From: JBEKTW01 sp049515655
GTDB taxonomy: Bacteria > Bacteroidota > Ignavibacteria > UBA10030 > SZUA-254
Reading direction: 5' to 3'
Assembly: GCA_049515655.1 (NCBI GenBank)
Contig: JBEKTW010000030.1
Span: 1-34,857 of the forward strand
DNA: 34,857 nucleotides
The number at the start of each line of letters is the position of its first letter. The stretch's first letter is position 1. Made by a program: the position numbers and the translations under genes. Positions 17,985-25,320 of the stretch are shown piece by piece. The notes beneath the pieces were generated by a model. That model was not told where the DNA came from, searched no databases, and saw only the letters and a program-made list of their open reading frames with translations.

Positions 17985-19940
17985 ATGAGTGAAGATGTCC
18001 CCAACGTTTCGATCAGTATCACGAAGGATCGGATTTCCCTGGCTGAGAAGTTAGAGAGCCTCCCCACCAAACCGGGCGTATACCAGTTCAAGAATGCCGA
18101 AGGAAGGGTTCTTTACGTGGGCAAGGCAGTCAACCTCCGCAGCAGGGTTCGCCAGTATTTCGCCGCGGGCCTGTCTGCCTCCGGAGGAGTGAGATCCCGC
18201 CAGTCCGGTTCCCGCATTGACGTCATGGTTTCGAAAGTGAGCGACGTGGAAATCATCGTCACCGATTCCGAGGTTGAAGCGTTGATTCTCGAAGCGACGC
18301 TCATCAAGCAGTTCAAGCCGCGCTACAACGTCAATCTCAAAGACGACAAGAGCTATCCGTACATCGTCATCACCAACGAGCCATTTCCCCGTGTTTTCAT
18401 CACCCGTCGTATCGTTCGCGATGGGTCGAAGTATTTTGGGCCCTACGCTGACGTCAAGAACATGCGCTCCTCGCTCAAGATGGTCCGTGAGATTTTCAAG
18501 GTTCGGAGTTGTAATTTCTTTGTCGATGACGAGGCAATCCGCAAGCGAAAAATCAGGGTTTGCCTCGACTTCCATATCAAGAAATGCGACGGACCGTGCG
18601 AAGGATTGGTGTCCCGGGAAAAATACAATTCGATGATCAATGAAGTGGCACAGGTTCTGAAGGGGAAAACGGCGAGTCTTGTCCGCTCGCTTGACGCTGC
18701 GATGCAGAAGGCGGCGGAGGAGCTGAGGTTTGAGGAGGCGGCGGAACTGCGGGACAGGATCAACCAATTGAGTGTCTACAACGAACGGCAGAAGGTTGTC
18801 GATGCGGAAACAATCGACCGTGACCTCTTCGCCGTTGCGATAGAGGGGGACGACGCATGCGGTGTCATTTTCAAAGTGCGGGAAGGGAAAATCATCGGCC
18901 GCCAGCACGTGTACATGAGCGGCGTTGAGGGCAAAGAGGAACCGGACGTCGTCGAACAGTTCGTGGAACGGTATTATCTCGAAACCGAAGATGTCCCGGG
19001 CGAAATTTTCTTGCCGGCCGCGTCGGAGAATCGTTCCGCCATCGAACAGTGGCTGACGGAAAAACGGAAAGCAAAGACGGAAATAGTCGTTCCCCAAATT
19101 GGGGAAAAGGCGAAGCTCATGCTGATGTGCCGGAAGAATGCCGAGCTTCTTCTTGACGAATTGAAACTTCAGAAGCTGAAGCGTGAGGATTACATTCCGC
19201 ATTCCGTCATGGCGCTTCAGCGGGACCTGCGCCTGCCGAAAGTTCCGAGGAGGATGGAATGCTTCGACATCTCGAACACGCAGGGGTCCGACAGCGTCGG
19301 TTCGATGGTTGTGTTTGTCGACGGCCGGCCGAGGAAAACGGAATACCGGAAATTCAAGATCCGGTCGGTCGCGGGACCCGACGACTTTGCGAGCATGCGC
19401 GAGGTGATTGAGCGGCGCTATGGCCGTCTGCTGCAGGAGCAGGGTGAGCTTCCCGACCTGGTGATGGTTGATGGCGGCAAGGGCCAGCTTTCGTCCGCCC
19501 TCGAAGTCCTGATCCGGCTGGGTTTGCGCTCGCTTAAGCCGGTTCAATCCGAAATCAGCAATCCCCAATCCGAAATCAAAAACCTCCCAATCATCGGTCT
19601 CGCAAAGCGCCTCGAAGAAGTCTTTGTCCCGGAGTCGAGCGATCCGCAATCCATCCCGAAAACATCTTCAGGCCTCAAATTGCTGCAGCGGATCAGGGAC
19701 GAGGCGCATCGATTCGCCATCACGTATCATCGGACGTTGAGGCAGAGACGGACGCTGCAGACCGAACTCGACCTCATAGAAGGAATCGGGAAGAAGCGTG
19801 CAAAGGAGCTTCTGGAATCATTCGGGTCGGTGCAGGGCGTGAAATTCGCGACGCAGGAACAGCTGGCAGAGATCGTCGGAGAAAAGGAGGCGGCGAAGAT
19901 CAAAGACTATTTCGGGGAGGAGGAGGCTGCGGAGGTTTGA
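17985..19940 (+). CDS. uvrC: Excinuclease ABC subunit C
   Basis: 651 residues. UvrC makes both incisions in nucleotide excision repair. Domains in order: N-terminal GIY-YIG nuclease (GVYQFKNAEGRVLYVGKA, residues about 25-45); a Cys-rich linker (VCLDFHIKKCDGPC); a UVR motif near 240-265 (AEELRFEEAAELRDRI); the RNase H-like C-terminal nuclease (MECFDISNTQGSDSVGSMV and LVMVDGGKGQL); and a helix-hairpin-helix end (IEGIGKKRAKELLESFGS). Residues 521-533 (QSEISNPQSEIKN) are an in-frame insertion encoded by a heptanucleotide tract, placed in the loop before IIGLAKRLEEVF. The start ATG has no clear Shine-Dalgarno sequence. Confidence 0.96.
   Translation: MSEDVPNVSISITKDRISLAEKLESLPTKPGVYQFKNAEGRVLYVGKAVNLRSRVRQYFAAGLSASGGVRSRQSGSRIDVMVSKVSDVEIIVTDSEVEALILEATLIKQFKPRYNVNLKDDKSYPYIVITNEPFPRVFITRRIVRDGSKYFGPYADVKNMRSSLKMVREIFKVRSCNFFVDDEAIRKRKIRVCLDFHIKKCDGPCEGLVSREKYNSMINEVAQVLKGKTASLVRSLDAAMQKAAEELRFEEAAELRDRINQLSVYNERQKVVDAETIDRDLFAVAIEGDDACGVIFKVREGKIIGRQHVYMSGVEGKEEPDVVEQFVERYYLETEDVPGEIFLPAASENRSAIEQWLTEKRKAKTEIVVPQIGEKAKLMLMCRKNAELLLDELKLQKLKREDYIPHSVMALQRDLRLPKVPRRMECFDISNTQGSDSVGSMVVFVDGRPRKTEYRKFKIRSVAGPDDFASMREVIERRYGRLLQEQGELPDLVMVDGGKGQLSSALEVLIRLGLRSLKPVQSEISNPQSEIKNLPIIGLAKRLEEVFVPESSDPQSIPKTSSGLKLLQRIRDEAHRFAITYHRTLRQRRTLQTELDLIEGIGKKRAKELLESFGSVQGVKFATQEQLAEIVGEKEAAKIKDYFGEEEAAEV
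19545..19593. repeat. Heptanucleotide tract inside uvrC
   Basis: Seven 7-mers read CAATCCG, AAATCAG, CAATCCC, CAATCCG, AAATCAA, AAACCTC, CCAATCA. They share CCAATCCGAAATC with the intergenic tract after pgeF. In the uvrC frame three units equal seven codons, giving the repeat QSEISNP / QSEIKNL. Confidence 0.8.
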
Positions 19941-19964
19941 TTTTACGGCGATATTTGTTAGATT
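19937..19964 (+). promoter_or_regulatory. Likely promoter of tRNA-Val
   Basis: TTGATT (19937-19942), 16 nt and TAGATT (19959-19964). Predicted start near 19971, a few bases before the tRNA. The -35 box overlaps the uvrC stop codon. Confidence 0.5.
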
Positions 19965-19976
19965 ATGTGAAATTTT

Positions 19977-20050
<74 letters not shown>

Positions 20051-20062
20051 CAAGCATCGTCC

Positions 20063-20218
20063 TGGGAGGGAGTTGTACTCCCGACCATCTGGAAATCATA
20101 TCGTAGCCGTAGAGTCCGTTTCGTAAACGGACAACGTAGCTGGGAGGGAGTTTCACTCCCGACCATCTGGAAATCACATCGTTGCCGTAGAGTCCGTTTC
20201 GTAAACCGACTGCGTGGC
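20063..20218. repeat. Two tandem 78-bp palindromic repeat units
   Basis: Units 20063-20140 and 20141-20218 differ at only a few bases. Each holds a hairpin GGGAG...CTCCC (module B), a linker GACCATCTGGAAATCA, and a second hairpin GTCCGTTT-CGT-AAACGGAC (module A). In the second unit the A stem carries a mismatch (AAACCGAC). A related copy with inverted variants lies at 21177-21306, on the other side of the T9SS cargo gene. Confidence 0.85.
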
Positions 20219-20220
20219 CT

Positions 20221-21063
20221 TTATTTCAGAATCGTGAGCTTTCGTGTGAGCGTTACATCTCTTGTCTGCAATCTATAGAAGTAAACCCCGCTCGAAACAT
20301 TGCTCCCATCGAAGTTTATTTCGTGCACTCCGGCATTTTGTTCTCCAAACAGCAACGTCCGAATCTTTTCTCCAAGAAGATTATATACTCCTAAGTTTAC
20401 CACGCTTTTCGCAGGCAGTTCAAATCGAATCGTCGTGACTGGATTGAAGGGATTGGGATAATTTTGACGCAAACTGAAAGTTGCAGGAATGGGTACATTC
20501 TTTCCCTTGACACCATAGACGATCGAATTAGAATAAGCGTACACCAGCATGCTATGGACAGAACTGTCAATCACTTTCAGACTCTCAGCGTGGGATATGT
20601 CTATGTTGTAAACCGAACCGTTGGTCAGACCATCATGCAGAATCAAGCTATCGAAGTCCCAGAACCAGACTGAGCGATCAGGTAAATAGAAGGTAGCTTG
20701 GAATCCTAGGTCGGGCCTGAATTCCACTTCGAATGTATCGATTTGAGGCTCATCTGTCAAACGGCGGATATCTTTCTGAAACAGGTCCCCTATACCCACT
20801 CCATAGTTTCCACCACGGGGATCAATCCACCACGCGAATCCTACATCAGGGGGCGGCGTACTCGGCGGACCTTCAAACTCGCCTAACAGCGTGTCCATAC
20901 CGTACGTCGCTAGGTTGCATAGTCCGAATATCAAAGAATCCTGTTCGCGGCCCTCGTTCACTTTCAACCATGTTTTCTTATAATACGGGAACTGAGCAGG
21001 AAGACTGTTCACTACGACGAATGTGACGAAGAGCAAAATGGAAAGTTGTTTGCGTCGTTTCAT
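20221..21063 (-). CDS. Secreted protein of unknown function with T9SS sorting domain
   Basis: 280 residues. A signal peptide (LSILLFVTFVVVNSLPAQ) is followed by about 170 residues that I do not recognise, rich in aromatic and acidic residues (VGFAWWIDPRGGNYG, RSVWFWDFDS). A complete T9SS type A sorting domain follows from about residue 195 (LRQNYPNPFNPVTT, VYNLLGEKIR, SSGVYFYRLQ, RKLTILK). AGGAG lies upstream of the ATG, and a promoter is present at 21122-21150. The stop lies 2 nt from the end of the tandem repeat units, and a related repeat lies upstream of its promoter, so the gene sits between repeat copies on the strand opposite to its neighbours. It is probably surface-attached or secreted cargo. 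Confidence 0.8.
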   Translation of the reverse strand: MKRRKQLSILLFVTFVVVNSLPAQFPYYKKTWLKVNEGREQDSLIFGLCNLATYGMDTLLGEFEGPPSTPPPDVGFAWWIDPRGGNYGVGIGDLFQKDIRRLTDEPQIDTFEVEFRPDLGFQATFYLPDRSVWFWDFDSLILHDGLTNGSVYNIDISHAESLKVIDSSVHSMLVYAYSNSIVYGVKGKNVPIPATFSLRQNYPNPFNPVTTIRFELPAKSVVNLGVYNLLGEKIRTLLFGEQNAGVHEINFDGSNVSSGVYFYRLQTRDVTLTRKLTILK

Positions 21064-21121
21064 GATGGATTCTCCTCTTGGTACTTTGATGCACCCTAAT
21101 CCAAATCAATGATACCAATGT

Positions 21122-21150
21122 AATCTAAAAATTGGTTCGATAAAAGTCAA
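21122..21150 (-). promoter_or_regulatory. Sigma70-type promoter of the T9SS cargo gene
   Basis: Minus-strand TTGACT (21150-21145), 17 nt and TAGATT (21127-21122). Good match and spacing, about 60 nt before the ATG at 21063. Confidence 0.6.
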
Positions 21151-21176
21151 TTTTGTTGAACCTTCTCAACCGGCCT

Positions 21177-21306
21177 GCCGTAGAGTCCGTTTCGTAAACG
21201 GACGACGTAGCTGGGAGGGAGTTTCACTCCCGACCAAGAATCTTACCCTAGGAGGGATTTGTACTCCCGACTTATCAGGTGGGTCGGGAGCGCAGCTCCC
21301 TCCCAG
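21177..21306. repeat. Palindromic repeat cluster upstream of the pyr operon
   Basis: Module A (GTCCGTTT/AAACGGAC hairpin) plus module B (CTGGGAGGGAG/CTCCCGACC) spans 21177-21236 and matches the units at 20063-20218. A diverged B copy follows at about 21249-21271, and another in inverted orientation at 21283-21306 (GTCGGGAGC/GCTCCCTCCCAG). Confidence 0.8.
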
Positions 21307-21321
21307 CCGAGCTGCCCAAAA

Positions 21322-21350
21322 TTGCTAGTTGAAAAGATCTTTATTATATT
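21322..21350 (+). promoter_or_regulatory. Promoter of the pyr operon
   Basis: TTGCTA (21322-21327), 17 nt and TATATT (21345-21350). Predicted transcription start near 21357, just ahead of the PyrR-type element. Confidence 0.55.
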
Positions 21351-21375
21351 AGGATCAGATTTTATCAGCGGTTTA

Positions 21376-21410
21376 CCCTTTAAACCCGATCCTGCGAGGT
21401 CGGAAAGGAG
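21376..21410 (+). promoter_or_regulatory. PyrR-binding RNA element in the pyr leader
   Basis: CCTTT (21377-21381) pairs with AAAGG (21404-21408); a purine-rich AAAC internal loop follows; CCGA (21386-21389) pairs with TCGG (21400-21403). The apex TCCTGCGAGG differs by one base from the TCCNGAGAGG consensus that I recall for PyrR-binding loops. In Bacillus, UMP-bound PyrR stabilises this hairpin and promotes termination. Here the 3' arm also contains the Shine-Dalgarno sequence of the leader ORF at 21414. The downstream gene is pyrR itself, which supports the call. Confidence 0.75.
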
Positions 21411-21413
21411 AAA

Positions 21414-21575
21414 ATGACTAAAAAAGTATATGAGATTGGAGTAGTTGAGATAAGGAGTCTTTTTATCTCATATACTCATCATCTTTGTACTCAACATCTT
21501 TACCCAGCCTCCACCCCAGACGGGGAACGGAGGCATTTTCGTTTTAGGCCGCAATGGAATCACGATCCAAAATAG
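21414..21575 (+). CDS. Leader ORF of the pyr operon (53 codons)
   Basis: The ATG at 21414 has AAGGAG 4-5 nt upstream, one of the best ribosome-binding sites in the window. The ORF runs 53 codons (starting MTKKVYEIGVVEIR) through the terminator hairpin and stops at 21573-21575, inside pyrR and past its ATG at 21554. pyrR itself has only a weak site, so translation of the leader may feed pyrR by coupling, or may affect termination as in the enterobacterial pyrBI leader. The peptide shows no domain; its role would be regulatory. Not certain to be translated. Confidence 0.5.
   Translation: MTKKVYEIGVVEIRSLFISYTHHLCTQHLYPASTPDGERRHFRFRPQWNHDPK
21425..21476 (+). promoter_or_regulatory. Alternative hairpins in the pyr leader
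   Basis: AGTATATGAGAT (21425-21436) is an exact reverse complement of ATCTCATATACT (21465-21476). A shorter stem GAGATAA (21447-21453) with TTATCTC (21463-21469) uses part of the same 3' arm, so the two structures exclude each other. This is what a conformational switch would look like, but the pairing with the terminator is not resolved. Confidence 0.45.
21507..21545 (+). terminator. Attenuator terminator before pyrR
   Basis: GCCTCC (21507-21512) and CCCC (21514-21517) pair with GGGG (21522-21525) and GGAGGC (21529-21534) around an AGAC loop. ATTTTCGTTTT follows. It ends 9 nt before the pyrR ATG, the position expected of a pyr attenuator. Confidence 0.7.
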
Positions 21576-22111
21576 CCGATAGCCACGATTTCGAGCGGAC
21601 GCTCACGCGCCTCGCGCATGAAATCCTCGAGCGGAATCAGGGCGCGGAGACTATCGCGCTCGTCGGGATCCGTACACGGGGGGAATTCCTTGCCAAACGC
21701 CTGGCTACCATCATTCAAGAAATTGAAAAGAAACAATTACAGATCGGCTTCCTGGATATCACATTGTATCGCGACGATTTGCGCGAACCACGAGAAGCCG
21801 GAGAGCAGCCGGTTCTCAAAGGCACCAATATCCCGTTCGATGTCGCCGGGAAGAACGTCATCCTTGTTGATGATGTCCTGTTTACGGGCCGGACTATCCG
21901 GGCAGCGCTCGATGAGCTCATCGACCTGGGAAGACCGGCGTCAATCCAGCTGGCCGTCATGGTGGATCGTGGCCATCGAGAACTTCCCATCAAAGCAGAT
22001 TTTGTCGGGAAGAATGTCCCGACATCGATAAGGCAGGAAGTGAAAGTCCTGATGAAAGAAATCGACGGGGAGGACGCCGTGCTGCTGACCGAACTCAACG
22101 GGGGATTATAA
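21554..22111 (+). CDS. pyrR: PyrR regulator / uracil phosphoribosyltransferase
   Basis: 185 residues, the normal length. PyrR binds pyr leader RNA in response to UMP/UTP against PRPP, and many members also make UMP from uracil and PRPP. The PRPP-binding motif VILVDDVLFTGRT is intact at about residue 105. Other family signatures are ALVGIRTRGEFLAKR near residue 35 and LDITLYRDDL near 75, and the C-terminal loop ELPIKADFVGKNVPTS is typical. It heads pyrR-pyrB-pyrC and follows its own RNA target. The stop overlaps the pyrB start (TAATG). Confidence 0.95.
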   Translation: MESRSKIADSHDFERTLTRLAHEILERNQGAETIALVGIRTRGEFLAKRLATIIQEIEKKQLQIGFLDITLYRDDLREPREAGEQPVLKGTNIPFDVAGKNVILVDDVLFTGRTIRAALDELIDLGRPASIQLAVMVDRGHRELPIKADFVGKNVPTSIRQEVKVLMKEIDGEDAVLLTELNGGL

Positions 22112-23031
22112 TGCCGCTCGCGAGCCGACATCTGCTGGGTCTGGAGGGAATGCCGAAGGAAGACATTCAGCTCATCCTCGATACCGCGACTTCGTTCCGT
22201 GAAGTTCTGGAACGGCCGATCAAGAAAGTCCCGACCCTACAGGGGAAAACGATCGTCAATCTCTTCTTCGAGAGCTCCACGCGGACACGAATTTCATTCG
22301 AGCTGGCGGAAAGAAGATTGTCCGCCGATGTCGTGAATTTTTCCGCCGACGCCAGCAGTGTCCGGAAAGGCGAGACGCTGAAAGATACCGCCCGCAACAT
22401 TGAAGCCATGAAAATCGACATGGTGGTCATTCGCCACGCGGCTCCGGGTGCGTCGCTTTTCTTGAGCAACGTGATCAAATCCAACGTCATCAATGCCGGA
22501 GACGGCGCCCATGAGCACCCCACGCAGGCCTTGCTCGACATGTACACAATTCGTGAAACCCTCGGCAAGGTTGACGGGGTGCGTGTGTGCATTGTCGGCG
22601 ATATATCCCACAGCCGCGTCGCGCTCTCGAATATCTATGGATTGAAAACAATGGGTGCCATTGTGTCGGTGTGCGGACCGAAGACATTGATCCCGCGTGA
22701 AATTGATAAGCTCGGCGTCAACGTTCACTATAATGTGGACGATGCGATCAAGAGCGCCGATGTGCTTAATGTACTGCGCATCCAGCTTGAGCGGCAGGAC
22801 CGGACGTTCTTTCCTTCCACAAGGGAATATCATCAGTACTTCGGAATCACGAAAGAGCGGCTGAGGAATGCCGGGAAGCATATCGTCATCATGCACCCGG
22901 GTCCGATCAACCGGGATGTCGAGCTCTCGGCCGACGTTGCGGACGGCGAAACTTCCGTTATTCTTCAACAGGTACTCAACGGAGTTGCGGTGAGGATGGC
23001 TGTCCTGTATTTACTTGGAACGAGTTCGTAG
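22111..23031 (+). CDS. pyrB: Aspartate carbamoyltransferase catalytic subunit
   Basis: 306 residues. It makes N-carbamoyl-aspartate from carbamoyl phosphate and aspartate, the first committed step of pyrimidine synthesis. Visible: the carbamoyl-phosphate motif FESSTRTRISFE (about residues 51-62), DASSVRKGET (80s loop), HPTQALLDMYTIRE (about 133-146) and HPGPINRDVE near residue 265. No regulatory subunit pyrI is adjacent, so control is presumably through PyrR. It overlaps the pyrR stop by one base. Confidence 0.96.
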   Translation: MPLASRHLLGLEGMPKEDIQLILDTATSFREVLERPIKKVPTLQGKTIVNLFFESSTRTRISFELAERRLSADVVNFSADASSVRKGETLKDTARNIEAMKIDMVVIRHAAPGASLFLSNVIKSNVINAGDGAHEHPTQALLDMYTIRETLGKVDGVRVCIVGDISHSRVALSNIYGLKTMGAIVSVCGPKTLIPREIDKLGVNVHYNVDDAIKSADVLNVLRIQLERQDRTFFPSTREYHQYFGITKERLRNAGKHIVIMHPGPINRDVELSADVADGETSVILQQVLNGVAVRMAVLYLLGTSS

Positions 23032-23050
23032 TTCACAGTTGACGGTTGAT
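23030..23050. repeat. Heptanucleotide tract at the pyrB-pyrC junction
   Basis: Three 7-mers AGTTCAC, AGTTGAC, GGTTGAT fill the space between the pyrB stop and the pyrC start. Short, so weaker than the other tracts. Confidence 0.5.
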
Positions 23051-23057
23051 GAGCAGG

Positions 23058-24338
23058 ATGAAAATACTACTGAAAAATGGACGGGTGATTGAGCCCACCT
23101 CCGGCATCGATTCGGTGTCGGACATGCTGATTGTCGACGGCATCATCGAAAAGATGGGGGCAGGAGTGAGCGGCGGAAAAGATATTCAGGAAATTAACCT
23201 GAAGGGCAAAATCATCGCGCCGGGATTTATCGATATGCACGTCCATCTTCGGGAGCCCGGGTTCGAGCATAAAGAAACTATCGAGACGGGGACACTTTCT
23301 GCGGCCTGGGGTGGGTTCACTGCCGTTTGCTGCATGCCGAATACCAACCCTGCCATCGACGACGCGTCGGTGGTCAAGCACATCATGGAGCGGGCACGAA
23401 GCGTGAACAACGGACTGGTTGACGTTTATCCGGTCGCCGCCGTGACAAAAGGTCGTGAGGGAAAGTACCTCACACCCATGATGGAACTCGTTGAAGCGGG
23501 TGCGGTCGCGTTTACCGACGATGGAGCGCCCGTGGAAAGCGCCGACGTGATGCGGCGCGCGCTCGAGTATGCATCCATGCTCGGCAAGCCGATCATTCAA
23601 CACGCGGAAGAGGTTTCCATGACAAAAGGGGGCGTCATGAACGAGGGTTTTGTATCCACTGCTCTCGGGATGCAGGCAATGCCGCCAATTGCCGAAGAAA
23701 TCATGGTTAACCGGGATATCAAGCTGGCTGCGTATGCCGGCGCCCGGTATCACGTCGCGCATATCAGCACGGCAGGTTCGGTCGATTCGGTCCAATCTGC
23801 AAAACGGAAAAAGCTGCCGGTGACGTGTGAAGTGACTCCACATCACTTCACGCTGACGGATGATTCTGTTCGCTCCTTCGGCACCGACACAAAAATGAAT
23901 CCGCCGCTCCGGACGCGCGAAGACGTCGAGGCGATGAAAGAGGGATTGCGGGACGGGACCATCGATGTCATAGCGACCGACCACGCACCCCATTCGTACG
24001 ACGAAAAACAGGTTGAGTTCATGTACGCACCATTCGGCATCGTCGGACTTGAGACCGCCGTCGGATTGGCAATCACCGAGCTCGTTCGTAAGAACGTTCT
24101 GACATTCGTTCAACTCATTGAAAAACTCTCCGTCAATCCAAGAAGGATCCTGTCGTTACCTCTCATCAAACTCGCCGAGGGAGAGAAGGCGAACCTTACG
24201 CTTATCGACCCCGAATGTGAATGGACCGTCGACACGCGGTTGTTTAGATCGAAATCAAAGAATTCTCCCTTCGACGGATGGGAACTCAAAGGGAAGGCAA
24301 TCGGAGTTTTCAACCACGGACATTTCCTGCCGACGTAG
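23058..24338 (+). CDS. pyrC: Dihydroorotase (class I type)
   Basis: 426 residues from the ATG at 23058 (MKILLKNGR). An ATG 9 nt and a TTG 12 nt upstream are also in frame, none with a good Shine-Dalgarno sequence, and I favour 23058 because homologs begin this way. The enzyme closes carbamoyl-aspartate to dihydroorotate. Zinc-site and substrate motifs are complete: DMHVHLREPG, CCMPNTNPAIDD, the FTDDGAPV region, PIIQHAEE, YHVAHISTAGS and IATDHAPHS. The active-site set suggests a catalytic enzyme rather than the inactive PyrX type. Third structural gene of the pyr operon. Confidence 0.94.
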   Translation: MKILLKNGRVIEPTSGIDSVSDMLIVDGIIEKMGAGVSGGKDIQEINLKGKIIAPGFIDMHVHLREPGFEHKETIETGTLSAAWGGFTAVCCMPNTNPAIDDASVVKHIMERARSVNNGLVDVYPVAAVTKGREGKYLTPMMELVEAGAVAFTDDGAPVESADVMRRALEYASMLGKPIIQHAEEVSMTKGGVMNEGFVSTALGMQAMPPIAEEIMVNRDIKLAAYAGARYHVAHISTAGSVDSVQSAKRKKLPVTCEVTPHHFTLTDDSVRSFGTDTKMNPPLRTREDVEAMKEGLRDGTIDVIATDHAPHSYDEKQVEFMYAPFGIVGLETAVGLAITELVRKNVLTFVQLIEKLSVNPRRILSLPLIKLAEGEKANLTLIDPECEWTVDTRLFRSKSKNSPFDGWELKGKAIGVFNHGHFLPT

Positions 24339-24431
24339 TTGTCCCAAATGATCCACGGGCTTTCGGTCGTTTTAGGTCATAGCGGCTACACTTACCCCGT
24401 GATGTTACGCAGAATCATCATTCTTAGTGAC

Positions 24432-24572
24432 AAATTCTAAATCCGAATATCGAAACACTAAACAAATCCGAAACTCGAATGCTCAAAATCCGAAAAATTA
24501 GGCTTCTCAAGACGGTTTTGAATTTAGAGCATTTGAATTTGTTTAGAATTTCGGAATTAGTGCTTCGGATTT
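24432..24572. repeat. Pair of heptanucleotide tracts in inverted orientation
   Basis: Left tract 24432-24496: AAATTCT, AAATCCG, AATATCG, AAACACT, a 4-nt AAAC, AAATCCG, AAACTCG, AATGCTC and so on. Right tract 24519-24572 is the same pattern on the other strand, with GTTT as its 4-nt interruption. The two arms align as an imperfect inverted repeat of about 45 bp. The rest of 24339-24679 holds no gene that I can support; a small GTAAC/GTTAC palindrome is at 24596-24609. Confidence 0.75.
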
Positions 24573-24679
24573 CGGACATTCAACAAGGCTTTACGTAACG
24601 TCAGTTACCCTAAACCCCGTCGAAATCCCGGAGAAGAGCACGTCTGCGCCGGTAGCAAGGTGGCACATCATTTGCTGAA

Positions 24680-24708
24680 TTGACTTTGATGATGCTTTCA
24701 AGTACTTT
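24680..24708 (+). promoter_or_regulatory. Sigma70-type promoter of the DUF4783/kinase genes
   Basis: TTGACT (24680-24685), 17 nt and TACTTT (24703-24708). The predicted start near 24715 would leave only about 9 nt before the ATG at 24724. Confidence 0.5.
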
Positions 24709-24723
24709 CTTCTTCTGGAAACG

Positions 24724-25233
24724 ATGGTAGGGAATCTTCTGTATACGATCCTTTTCGCCGTGTTCCTGGAAGGGAACATTCCCGACGCCCCACCGATGGA
24801 GCGTTCCGTTGAGAGCGTGCATTCGTTCGTTCCACAAACTCATCGAACCGCATCGAAGTCCCGTCCCAAGCGCAATGCAAAAGAGGATTCCTTGAAAGCG
24901 TCCCACGTGTTTTCCCTCGTCCAAAAAGGAATTCAGGATGAGGATGTGGAGGTTTTCTCGGGTTGCTACGCAGCACAGGTAAATGTAAGCCTGCGTGAAA
25001 TTGAGAGCGGTTATTACAGCGCTAACCAGGCGCGATATGTTCTGAAGAACTTTTTCGGTGCTCGCCGGGTTGTCAACTTCAAGCTGAGTACGGTCGTCGA
25101 AGATGAAACATCTCCGTACGCAACCGGGGCCGGGTCATTCGTGTACCAGGGCAAGCGCGAACTACTCCAGGTGTACGTCGGGCTGACGAAGACCGGCCAT
25201 CAATGGATGATTTCACAATTCAATGTGTACTGA
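24724..25233 (+). CDS. DUF4783-like exported protein
   Basis: 169 residues. A short hydrophobic N-terminus (NLLYTILFAVFLEG) may be a signal peptide. After a basic linker the body matches my memory of DUF4783: an alpha/beta NTF2-like pattern with VFSGCYAAQVNVSLREIESGYYSANQARYVLKNFF-type features, here seen as VNVSLREIESGYYS, ARYVLKNFFG and LLQVYVGLTKTGHQW. The role of the family is unknown. The start is the only ATG that keeps the signal; the next is residue 25. The stop TGA (25231-25233) overlaps an ATG (25233) in another frame and is in the same frame as the large kinase downstream, with no other stop between them. Confidence 0.75.
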   Translation: MVGNLLYTILFAVFLEGNIPDAPPMERSVESVHSFVPQTHRTASKSRPKRNAKEDSLKASHVFSLVQKGIQDEDVEVFSGCYAAQVNVSLREIESGYYSANQARYVLKNFFGARRVVNFKLSTVVEDETSPYATGAGSFVYQGKRELLQVYVGLTKTGHQWMISQFNVY

Positions 25234-25320
25234 TGCGGAGATTTTTTTATCATACCGTCTGACGCAAATATCTTTGTCTCGAGGGGACGATATCGCAGTA
25301 TCGTCCTTTTTATTTTCCTC

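Noticed and set aside
18051..19649. A 532-residue minus-strand ORF opposite uvrC
   Set aside because: Antisense shadow of a clearly conserved gene; no ribosome-binding site or domain.
20063..21306. CRISPR array
   Set aside because: The repeats are long palindromic modules with no regular short spacers and no cas genes nearby.
23067..24113. A 348-residue minus-strand ORF opposite pyrC
   Set aside because: Antisense shadow; pyrC motifs are intact on the plus strand.
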